A stretch of 6,904 nucleotides of DNA from Cytophagales bacterium (GTDB lineage: Bacteria > Bacteroidota > Bacteroidia > Cytophagales > Cyclobacteriaceae): positions 1-6,904 of the forward strand of contig DPSB01000116.1 in the NCBI GenBank assembly GCA_003537495.1, read 5' to 3'. Below are positions 1-4,595 of this stretch, one piece after another. Positions within the stretch are counted from its first letter, which is position 1, and each line of letters starts with the position of its first letter. A program made the translations under genes and the position numbers. The notes beneath the pieces were generated by a model that saw nothing but the letters and a program-made list of their open reading frames with translations, did not search any database and was not told the origin of the DNA.

Positions 1-111
1 ATTGGCGTGCAATTATTTCTTACCGGCTTTATTGCCGAGTTGCTGGCCCGCCAATCGGTATCTACCAAAAAGTACCTGGTAATTGATCGCGTAGGAATAG
101 AAAAAGCTTAA
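1..111 (+). CDS. C-terminal end of a probable family 2 glycosyltransferase (5' truncated by window)
   Basis: An open frame enters from the left edge and gives 36 residues before TAA at 109-111. The peptide starts IGVQLFLTGFIAELLAR and then reads a basic stretch followed by YLVIDRVGIEKA. A hydrophobic G-hQLFhhGFhAEhhhR segment followed by a short polar tail resembles the final membrane-proximal helix of bacterial GT2 enzymes of the dolichol-phosphate-sugar synthase type. That match is from memory and only the tail is visible, so neither the catalytic domain nor the donor sugar can be judged. The stop codon lies inside the left arm of the inverted repeat at 103-146. The alternative is another membrane protein with a similar tail. 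Confidence 0.55.
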   Translation: MGVQLFLTGFIAELLARQSVSTKKYLVIDRVGIEKA

Positions 112-146
112 AGCCTTAAGTTGTTTCGCTTCTGGCTTTAAGCTTT
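103..146. terminator. Probable bidirectional terminator between convergent genes
   Basis: The arms AAAGCTTAAAGCC (103-115) and GGCTTTAAGCTTT (134-146) are perfect 13-bp inverted complements around an 18-nt loop. The left arm contains the TAA stop of the upstream + gene, and the right arm lies 22 bp beyond the stop of the convergent lipoprotein gene. The stem is AT-rich and symmetrical, with A/T-rich flanks, so it could serve either strand. There is no long uninterrupted T tract, which lowers certainty. Confidence 0.6.
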
Positions 147-167
147 CAAAACCTTAATCGTTCAACT

Positions 168-653
168 TTACTTATCCTCTTCGTTATTAAACACCACGTT
201 GTGTTTTACACAAGCTGAGTCCAGGTCGGCACGCCACATTTTTAGAAGTGCGCGGCCTTCGGCCAAATCATCGTTGGCTTGCGTAATGATGTTGGCATCT
301 TGTTTTTCGATGGCATCCAGAATAAGTTTGAATGCTTCCAACTGATCGGCTGCAGCCTGAATGTATTCTTTGTGCAGACTTTGTACTTCTGCGGTAGCTG
401 GCTTAATGTCTTTAAGGATAGTGTAGAACTCTTCGTATTTAGGAACAATTGTTTCAACGATAGTAAAATACATAAGCGAATCGCCTTGATAATTTTCGCC
501 ACTGATGCTGGCATAGGCTTCAATAGCTTCGGTTTCGAGAGTGGCTACTTTGGGCATTTCTACATTGATGTAGTTGAGCAGGTCTAGCTGCACAGGGTTG
601 GGACTGCACTGTAGCAGTATTAACAGAAGAGGGAGGTACAGTAATTTTTTCAT
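168..653 (-). CDS. Small helical lipoprotein, function unknown
   Basis: The gene encodes 161 residues. The N-terminus is MKKLLYLPLLLILLQCSPNP: two lysines, a leucine-rich core, then Cys16, as in a signal peptidase II lipoprotein. The residue before the cysteine is Gln (LLQC), where Ala, Gly or Ser is usual, so lipidation is likely but not certain. The rest is rich in Ala, Glu, Leu and Ile with few Gly or Pro, and predicts long amphipathic helices, probably a helical bundle facing the periplasm or cell surface. It loosely recalls small surface proteins annotated as LIC11966-like, but I cannot confirm that. The start at 653 is preferred because it directly yields the signal peptide. A second Cys lies near the C-terminus (SACVKH). 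It is monocistronic here and converges on the upstream glycosyltransferase-like gene. Confidence 0.75.
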   Translation of the reverse strand: MKKLLYLPLLLILLQCSPNPVQLDLLNYINVEMPKVATLETEAIEAYASISGENYQGDSLMYFTIVETIVPKYEEFYTILKDIKPATAEVQSLHKEYIQAAADQLEAFKLILDAIEKQDANIITQANDDLAEGRALLKMWRADLDSACVKHNVVFNNEEDK

Positions 654-674
654 AAGGCTTGGAGTTAGGTTACT

Positions 675-682
675 TAAAGGTA
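675..682 (-). promoter_or_regulatory. Possible -7 element for the lipoprotein gene
   Basis: On the minus strand these bases read TACCTTTA, one mismatch from the Bacteroidota -7 consensus TAnnTTTG, 21 bp upstream of the lipoprotein start. No clear TTG (-33) box is seen at the usual spacing, so this is a weak call. Confidence 0.35.
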
Positions 683-711
683 TTAAAATAGCGGCTCACC
701 TGAGAACTATT

Positions 712-726
712 TTTCCGTTACATTTG
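712..726 (+). promoter_or_regulatory. Candidate promoter core upstream of ssrA
   Basis: TTTCCGTTACATTTG contains TACATTTG at 719-726, an exact match to the Bacteroidota -7 consensus TAnnTTTG. The same 15-mer with one change is found at 1273-1287 upstream of tRNA-Arg, which argues for function. It lies about 127 bp before the mature tmRNA 5' end, so a transcript from here would carry a leader through the hairpin and palindrome to be removed by processing. No exact TTG is visible at the -33 position. The box also overlaps the small inverted repeat GTTACA-TT-TGTAAC (717-730). Confidence 0.45.
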
Positions 727-757
727 TAACCCGATTTGAGTTCTTTGATAGTGATTT

Positions 758-808
758 GCGGCAGGGATAGAAGTCCCGATGGCTATCGGGACGGATAGCC
801 CGCTCCGC
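758..808. repeat. REP-like intergenic hairpin
   Basis: GTCCCGATGGCTATCGGGAC (773-792) is a perfect 8-bp inverted repeat around a GGCT tetraloop, which should fold into a very stable hairpin. Related direct motifs flank it: GGGATAG at 764-770 and CGGATAG at 792-798, followed by CCCGCTCCGC. Hairpins with this GTCCCGATnnCTATCGGGAC core, next to gcggatagcccgc-type sequence, are familiar from memory as dispersed intergenic elements in Bacteroidota genomes. Calling it a REP-type element is inference, because only one copy is in the window. It lies between the candidate ssrA promoter and the tmRNA, so it may have been inserted in the leader. Confidence 0.6.
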
Positions 809-829
809 CCAAAACAATTCTAAATTTTG

Positions 830-847
830 AATTTCGAATTCGAAATT
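830..847. repeat. 18-bp perfect palindrome just upstream of the tmRNA
   Basis: AATTTCGAATTCGAAATT reads identically on both strands, with dyad centre between 838 and 839. It ends 5 bp before the tmRNA 5' end (853). It could be a binding site for a dimeric protein, a cruciform or processing signal in the precursor, or simple AT-rich intergenic sequence. It follows other T/A-rich text (TAAATTTTG at 821-829). Confidence 0.6.
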
Positions 848-852
848 TATCC

Positions 853-1245
853 GGGGCTGACCGGTTTTGACAGGATGTTTGGGGGTGTATGCCAGCATGC
901 AGGCTCGTGGGATGAGAGCCTTGAAAGATAGTCCTACCAACTTAAGTGGCGAGTCTAACTACGCCATGGCTGCTTAATCTAAACTGAGTTTAGATTTGCT
1001 TATCCGCTGATAAGATCGGTGGAGGCCATCATTGCCCGGTACTCTGTTTAGCGGTGCCGGATCCGCAGTGTCGATAGCAAAAACTGGATTGTGCTATGGT
1101 TACGTAGTACAATTGAGACAACAGTAACTAAGGAAGAGTTTGGCCGTTGCCTGCCTTGCGCTTCCCGACAATTAAAGTGCAACTAAGCATGTAGAACGTA
1201 CACGTTCATCTTCTCTGGACCAGGGTTCGATTCCCTGCAGCTCCA
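853..1245 (+). ncRNA. ssrA: tmRNA (transfer-messenger RNA)
   Basis: This RNA rescues stalled ribosomes by trans-translation with SmpB. The 5' end GGGGCTG (853-859) pairs with CAGCTCC (1238-1244) to make the 7-bp acceptor stem with one G-U, and A1245 is the discriminator. The T arm is CAGGG-TTCGATT-CCCTG (1221-1237). The 5' segment GGGGCTGACCGGTTTTGACA is the conserved tmRNA opening. The tag reading frame is at 948-977 and is followed by a 9-bp hairpin (976-984 with 988-996). A pseudoknot is visible: CCGGTAC (1036-1042) pairs with GTGCCGG (1054-1060), and GCGG (1051-1054) can pair with CCGC (1063-1066). The 3' CCA is not encoded (ACTT follows), so it must be added by tRNA nucleotidyltransferase. 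It is a one-piece molecule of about 393 nt, a normal size. Confidence 0.97.
948..977 (+). other. tmRNA proteolysis-tag reading frame
   Basis: From the resume codon GGC the frame reads GESNYAMAA followed by TAA (975-977). After the alanine carried by the tRNA-like domain, the tag added to stalled peptides is (A)GESNYAMAA. The AA end is the usual degron for ClpXP-type proteases. The tag resembles others I recall from Bacteroidota (G-E-x-x-Y-A-x-A-A). Confidence 0.93.
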
Positions 1246-1272
1246 CTTGATTAGGTTTTCTGGAAGCCGATG

Positions 1273-1287
1273 TTTCCGTTACCTTTG
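1273..1287 (+). promoter_or_regulatory. Candidate promoter core of the tRNA-Arg gene
   Basis: TTTCCGTTACCTTTG contains TACCTTTG (1280-1287), a full match to the Bacteroidota -7 box TAnnTTTG. It differs at only one of 15 bases from the core upstream of ssrA. Initiation about 5-8 bp downstream would give a short leader before the tRNA at 1332. The -33 box is not clear; TTCTGG around 1258-1263 is the nearest candidate. Confidence 0.55.
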
Positions 1288-1331
1288 TGGCAGGTGTTTT
1301 TATTTGTCTCTATAGCGAGCGAATATTGTTT

Positions 1332-1403
1332 GGCTTCGTAGTACAATGGATAGTATTTCAGATTCCGATTCTGAAGATGCAGGTTCGATTCCTGCCGAGG
1401 CTA
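1332..1403 (+). tRNA. tRNA-Arg, anticodon CCG
   Basis: A complete cloverleaf can be drawn by eye. The acceptor GGCTTCG (1332-1338) pairs with CGAGGCT (1396-1402) with two wobble pairs, and A1403 is the discriminator. The D stem is GTAC/GTAT (1341-1344 with 1353-1356). The anticodon stem TCAGA/TCTGA (1358-1362 with 1370-1374) encloses loop TTCCGAT, placing CCG at 1365-1367, which reads codon CGG. The T arm is GCAGG-TTCGATT-CCTGC (1379-1395). The length is 72 nt, and the 3' CCA is not encoded (CAA follows). It decodes a fairly rare arginine codon and sits 86 bp after ssrA. tRNA and tmRNA 3' ends are common integration sites, which fits the accessory segment that follows. Confidence 0.95.
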
Positions 1404-1433
1404 CAAAAAGAGGTTGATTATCAAGGTGACTTT

Positions 1434-1478
1434 GTAATCTATGACACTTTAACAAAATGGGAGAGTTAAAGTGATTAC
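1434..1478. repeat. Inverted repeat downstream of tRNA-Arg
   Basis: CACTTTAAC (1445-1453) and GTTAAAGTG (1465-1473) are perfect 9-bp complements around an 11-nt loop. GTAAT (1434-1438) and ATTAC (1474-1478) extend the stem beyond a 6-nt bulge on the left. No T tract follows on either strand, so a classical terminator is uncertain. It may still end the tRNA transcript or the leftward accessory gene, or mark the edge of inserted DNA. Confidence 0.45.
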
Positions 1479-1485
1479 AGAAATT

Positions 1486-1532
1486 ATAACGCAACACTGT
1501 TCCTCCAAAATTAAATATGTGCAGTGTTATGG
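1486..1532 (+). repeat. Imperfect stem-loop ending in GTTATGG, left flank of accessory gene (attC-like?)
   Basis: ATAAC (1486-1490) can pair with GTTAT (1526-1530), and inside it ACTG (1496-1499) with CAGT (1522-1525), leaving GCAAC unpaired on the 5' arm. A competing fold pairs AACACTG (1493-1499) with CAGTGTT (1522-1528). The right end is GTTATGG (1526-1532), which recurs at 2189-2195 at the end of a similar structure. The plan of outer box, one-sided bulge, inner box and loop recalls integron attC sites. However, GTTATGG does not fit the strict GTTRRRY core, so this is a hypothesis only. Confidence 0.35.
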
Positions 1533-1539
1533 CGCGTAT

Positions 1540-2121
1540 TTATTTCAACTGTCTTACAATGTCTGTAAATCCCTCGCTAAGTTTTGGATAAATCTCTTTC
1601 ACAATTGTCTCGTCCAGCGTTTTCTCCAGTGTCAAGTCAATTACCTTTCCCTTTAATAGCTGAAACCAAGTCTTCTTTCCAAGATTGAAATGATTTTTTA
1701 ATGAGTCGATTTCATTGAAAATAATTTCTTGTCCTAGTCCATGTTTGTACAGTTGTTCTTCAATTTCATTAAGTTTAGAATGAAGATCCGACGCCTCAAC
1801 TGCACTAAATTTATCCATGTCGTCAGCTTCGTAGGTGTAGTATTTGTTTATGTCATCTATCTCCTGGTCGATGGCAAAGAGTCCAGTACTTCTTTCATCA
1901 TCAAATCTACAACCCCCTCCCTTACAAATCTTTTTGTGTTCTTCTAATGCAACTGATGTATTGTCACGGAGGATTTTAAGAAAGTCGAGCTTGTCACGAT
2001 CTCTATTGAAGTCGTAAAGTTTCGTTGTCAACTTTGATTTGAGGTTTTCAAGGTTGTTAACTTTTCCACCCCGAAAAAAGTCATCAAAAAATCTTGTGGC
2101 CTCTTTTTCAACTATGTTCAT
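1540..2121 (-). CDS. Hypothetical protein in accessory segment
   Basis: The gene encodes 193 residues that I do not recognise. There is no signal peptide or membrane segment, so it is probably cytoplasmic. It is highly charged and mostly helical. Residues 20-60 are rich in Asp, Lys and Leu. HKKICKGGGC places His62, Cys66 and Cys71 close together, a possible small metal-binding or redox site. Residues 84-145 look like a coiled coil (DQEIDDINKYY, LHSKLNEIEEQLYKHG). The C-terminal third contains GKKTWFQLLKGKVIDLTLEK, a pattern I vaguely associate with uncharacterised Bacteroidota accessory proteins. The ATG at 2119-2121 opens the frame; GAGA just upstream is a weak ribosome site. The gene is AT-rich compared with its neighbours, lies alone after tRNA-Arg and is bracketed by stem-loops, all consistent with horizontal gain. 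Confidence 0.7.
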   Translation of the reverse strand: MNIVEKEATRFFDDFFRGGKVNNLENLKSKLTTKLYDFNRDRDKLDFLKILRDNTSVALEEHKKICKGGGCRFDDERSTGLFAIDQEIDDINKYYTYEADDMDKFSAVEASDLHSKLNEIEEQLYKHGLGQEIIFNEIDSLKNHFNLGKKTWFQLLKGKVIDLTLEKTLDETIVKEIYPKLSEGFTDIVRQLK

Positions 2122-2150
2122 ATCTCAATTGTCTGTCAGATGAATATGTG

Positions 2151-2195
2151 CCATAAAATCCGGCTATAAGTCACTTTGTTACTATACCGTTATGG
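2151..2195 (+). repeat. Imperfect stem-loop ending in GTTATGG, right flank of accessory gene (attC-like?)
   Basis: The 5' arm is CCATAA (2151-2156), bulge AATC, CGG (2161-2163), bulge C, TATA (2165-2168). The 3' arm is an uninterrupted TATA-CCG-TTATGG (2183-2195). That gives 13 pairs around a 14-nt loop, with all bulged bases on one arm. Two paired boxes with one-sided extrahelical bases and a terminal GTTATGG match the plan of the element at 1486-1532. It lies 29 bp upstream of the leftward ORF start, so it could also be a regulatory hairpin in that gene's leader. Confidence 0.4.
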
Positions 2196-2275
2196 TGTCA
2201 ACAAATCTAACAGATTCGGAGATTTATGAAAGTGAAAACGGGGATATAAAATTTATTAAAATCTGGGTATAACTT

Positions 2276-2791
2276 CTAACTGCCCTGAATGAATCTTGAA
2301 TATTCGCTGCGAGAAATTGGATATACCCAACAAATATCTTCCCCAAACAATCGCTCTTCTACAAACTGAAATCCCAGTCGTTCATAAAACTTATGCGCAC
2401 GGTAGTTTGATTTCAGCGGGTCAATCAGTACTGCATTAACTTCGGGTGGTTCAAAGCATTTAGCTAATGCAAGTTTCATCATAATGGTTCCATAACCTTG
2501 TCCCAAATCGGCTGCCAAACCAATCCAAATGTCAATAGCGCGAAAATTTTCTGCTACATCGCCCCAGTAGTGTGTTTCTTCTTTGTATGGATCGATAATC
2601 TGAATAAAGCCAATTGGTCTGCCGTCTTTCTCAGCAATCAATTGTTCGCGCCAGGCTACGGTTCGGGTTAACTCAACTTCCCAGTTCCAATCATCGTTAG
2701 GATCGGAATCATGAACGTGGGGTTGTGTATCCCAATTCTCTAAGATGATGAGGTCGTGTAGGGTAGCTGGTCGTAATGAAATGTTGGCCAT
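2276..2791 (-). CDS. GNAT-family N-acetyltransferase, AAC(6')-like
   Basis: The 171-residue protein has the size and order of a single-domain GNAT enzyme, which transfers acetyl from acetyl-CoA to an amine. Residues 52-64 (IAEKDGRPIGFIQ) form the central strands. AIDIWIG (85-91) leads into the acetyl-CoA loop DLGQGYGT (95-102), which fits Q/R-x-x-G-x-G/A. DP-x4-N-YRA-x-KFYERLGF (124-141) is the C-terminal motif. This set closely resembles the aminoglycoside 6'-N-acetyltransferase AAC(6')-Ib group (Acetyltransf_8 type). The substrate cannot be deduced; chromosomal relatives may act on other amines, so resistance should not be assumed. The start at 2791 gives MANISLRPAT, the usual first strand. 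It is divergent from the amidohydrolase with a 77-bp gap and has no operon partner. Confidence 0.85.
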   Translation of the reverse strand: MANISLRPATLHDLIILENWDTQPHVHDSDPNDDWNWEVELTRTVAWREQLIAEKDGRPIGFIQIIDPYKEETHYWGDVAENFRAIDIWIGLAADLGQGYGTIMMKLALAKCFEPPEVNAVLIDPLKSNYRAHKFYERLGFQFVEERLFGEDICWVYPISRSEYSRFIQGS

Positions 2792-2849
2792 GACTGAAAG
2801 TTAAAACATAAAATCTTACGCTATGTAGATAATCCGGCTGGCTTATTTG

Positions 2850-2857
2850 TATCTTGA
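2850..2857 (+). promoter_or_regulatory. Possible -7 element of the amidohydrolase gene
   Basis: TATCTTGA resembles TAnnTTTG (one base short in the T run) and lies 11 bp before ATG 2869. If real, transcription starts close to that ATG, and the upstream in-frame TTG at 2854 cannot be the start codon because it lies inside the box. No TTG at -33 is evident. Confidence 0.3.
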
Positions 2858-2868
2858 AGTTAACGTTT

Positions 2869-4497
2869 ATGCGCCTACTCTTTTTTGGATTTATTTTTTT
2901 AATGGGCTGTGCTGTCAAAGAACAGTATCCGCTCATCATCCGTAATGGTTTGATTTACGATGGCAGTGGTGCCACTCCCTATAAAGGCGATCTGGCAATT
3001 CGGGGTGATACAATTGTTGCTATCGGTACTTTTAATGCGATAGGCGAAAAAGAAATTGACGTGCAAGGTAAAGCCATTGCTCCGGGTTTTATCAACATGC
3101 TAAGCTGGGCCGATGGTTCGCTATTGAAAGATGGTCGCTCTATGAGCGATATTAAACAAGGTGTAACGCTGGAAGTTTTTGGGGAGGGCTGGAGTCCGGG
3201 GCCGCGCAGAAAAAAGAATGCGCAAGATACCTTATGGTCAACTCTTGGAGAATATTTTTCATTGCTGGAGCAAAAAGGAGTCAGCACCAATTTTGCTTCG
3301 TTTGTGGGCGCAACCACCGTACGTAACTATGTACTGGGCTATGATAATCGCGCACCCGAACAGCATGAGCTAGAACAAATGAAACAATTAGTAGATCAGG
3401 CCATGCGCGAAGGCGCAATGGGATTAGGCTCCTCGTTAATTTATGCTCCGGCTGATTATGCTTCTACCGAAGAGTTGATTGAATTGAGTAAAGTAGTTTC
3501 AAAGTATAGTGGCATGTACATTACCCACATGCGCAGCGAGAGTGATAAGATTCTCCCTGCATTGAATGAAGCTTTCCGGATTGCACAGGAAGCAAATGTG
3601 CCAGCCGAGATTTACCATCTTAAAATCAACAACACATGGAACTGGAATAAGATTGATACAGTGATATTTAAAATAGACAGTGCGCAAAAAGCTGGGTTAA
3701 AAATTACAGCCGATATGTACACCTACAATGCAAGTGGCACATCGCTTACGGCACGTTTACCCACGTGGGTGCAGGAAGGCGGAGCCCTTGCAATGCGCAA
3801 GCGTTTAAAAAATCCAACCCTGCGCGCGCGGGTTTTAAATGAATTGAAGCTGGGCGTCCCTTCCCGAAATTCCGACCCCAAAGATGTGATGTTAATAGAT
3901 TTCAGAAAAGATTCTCTTAACGAATTGTATCGCGGTAAGCGATTGAGTGAAGTGGCAACATTACACGGCAAAAATGCTGATGAAACCATGCTTGATCTGA
4001 TTGTGGCCGATAAGGCAGGCATTGCAGCGATTTTCTTTTTAATCTCGGAAGAAAATATGAAGCGCATGCTGGCTTTGCCTTATGTAAGTATTTGTTCGGA
4101 TGCTGCTTCTATTGCCGATGAAGAACCATACAACGCAGAAGCAACCCATCCGCGCGGGTATGGGAGTTTTGCAAGGTTGTTAGGAAAGTATGTACGCGAT
4201 GAGAAAATTATAACGCTGCAAGAGGCTATTCGCAGAATGACCTCTTTACCGGCATTCAATTTAAAAATTGAAAAGCGGGGAAGTATAGCTGTTGGTAACT
4301 TTGCGGATATAGTGATTTTTAATCCAGATACAATTACCGATAAAGCTACGTTTGAAGATGCACACCAATATGCTGAGGGCATGATGCATGTATTTGTAAA
4401 CGGAGTGCAGGTGTTGAACAATGGCAACCACACCGGTGCTATGCCGGGCAAGTGTGTGCGTGGGCCAGGGTGGGAGTCTTCGACAGGCGTAGACTAA
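2869..4497 (+). CDS. Lipoprotein amidohydrolase of the D-aminoacylase (N-acyl-D-amino-acid deacylase) family
   Basis: The gene encodes 542 residues from ATG 2869. This start is chosen over TTG 2854 because it gives a compact lipoprotein signal, MRLLFFGFIFLMGC, with Cys14 after LMG. The mature enzyme should be anchored facing the periplasm. Residues 20-75 form the N-terminal beta domain (LIIRNGLIYDGSG, GKAIAPGF). The barrel contains THMRSES (His220), IYHLKIN (His250) and SICSDAA (Asp411), matching known D-aminoacylase metal and catalytic positions. The C-terminus has the family ending (MTSLPAFNLKIEKRGSIAVGNFADIVIF written in shorter parts: MTSLPA 457-462, RGSIAVGNFADIVIF 470-484, VNGVQV, TGAMPGKCVRGPG). 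The usual HxH after APGF is replaced by NMLSWAD (76-82), and the usual metal-bridging Cys in the GVT-x-TGNCG region is absent (GVTLEVFGEGWSPGP). I recall a subfamily with this MLSW variant. The likely reaction is hydrolysis of an N-acyl-amino acid or related amide, but the substrate is unknown. Confidence 0.85.
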   Translation: MRLLFFGFIFLMGCAVKEQYPLIIRNGLIYDGSGATPYKGDLAIRGDTIVAIGTFNAIGEKEIDVQGKAIAPGFINMLSWADGSLLKDGRSMSDIKQGVTLEVFGEGWSPGPRRKKNAQDTLWSTLGEYFSLLEQKGVSTNFASFVGATTVRNYVLGYDNRAPEQHELEQMKQLVDQAMREGAMGLGSSLIYAPADYASTEELIELSKVVSKYSGMYITHMRSESDKILPALNEAFRIAQEANVPAEIYHLKINNTWNWNKIDTVIFKIDSAQKAGLKITADMYTYNASGTSLTARLPTWVQEGGALAMRKRLKNPTLRARVLNELKLGVPSRNSDPKDVMLIDFRKDSLNELYRGKRLSEVATLHGKNADETMLDLIVADKAGIAAIFFLISEENMKRMLALPYVSICSDAASIADEEPYNAEATHPRGYGSFARLLGKYVRDEKIITLQEAIRRMTSLPAFNLKIEKRGSIAVGNFADIVIFNPDTITDKATFEDAHQYAEGMMHVFVNGVQVLNNGNHTGAMPGKCVRGPGWESSTGVD

Positions 4498-4522
4498 AAA
4501 TTGGTTAATCAAAATTTTAGTC
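4492..4522. terminator. AT-rich hairpin over the amidohydrolase stop, possible weak terminator
   Basis: GACTAAAA (4492-4499) pairs with TTTTAGTC (4515-4522), and TTG (4501-4503) with CAA (4510-4512), around loop GTTAAT. The stop codon TAA (4495-4497) is inside the stem. No T tract follows, so termination is uncertain. The arrangement, a stop codon within an AT-rich dyad, matches the stronger repeat at 103-146. Confidence 0.4.
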
Positions 4523-4553
4523 ATTAAGTTCTATCTTCTAACTTGTAATCTCT

Positions 4554-4561
4554 TACCTTTC
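4554..4561 (+). promoter_or_regulatory. Possible -7 element of the oxidoreductase gene
   Basis: TACCTTTC differs from TAnnTTTG only at the last base and lies 34 bp upstream of ATG 4596. There is no well-spaced TTG box. With the hairpin at 4492-4522 it hints that the oxidoreductase has its own promoter, although read-through from the amidohydrolase is also possible. Confidence 0.25.
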
Positions 4562-4595
4562 ATTTTCTTAACTTCTCGCATTACATCTCTACCGC

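Noticed and set aside
279..587. 102-codon open frame on the plus strand opposite the lipoprotein gene
   Set aside because: It is antisense to a gene with a clear lipoprotein signal and has no recognisable domain, so it is a shadow frame.
707..940. 77-codon open frame on the minus strand
   Set aside because: It overlaps the tmRNA 5' domain and the REP-like hairpin; its sequence is explained by RNA structure and it shows no protein family features.
1103..1347. 11-bp identity CGTAGTACAAT shared by tmRNA (1103-1113) and tRNA-Arg (1337-1347)
   Set aside because: In the tmRNA it belongs to a local helix (TTGTGCTA with TAGTACAA) and in the tRNA to the D arm; the match does not extend and is probably chance rather than an attachment-site duplication.
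1514..2151. 9-bp direct repeat AATATGTGC at 1514-1522 and 2143-2151 flanking the accessory ORF
   Set aside because: It could be read as a target-site duplication, but it lies at different positions relative to the two stem-loops, has no terminal inverted repeats beside it, and a 9-bp match in AT-rich DNA is plausible by chance.
2276..2791. Calling the GNAT gene an aminoglycoside resistance gene
   Set aside because: It shares motifs with AAC(6')-Ib, but there is no resistance context or mobile element beside it, and substrate cannot be read from these motifs.
2854..2868. TTG at 2854 as start of the amidohydrolase, adding MKLTF
   Set aside because: ATG 2869 gives a better-proportioned lipoprotein signal, and the TTG falls inside a possible -7 box.
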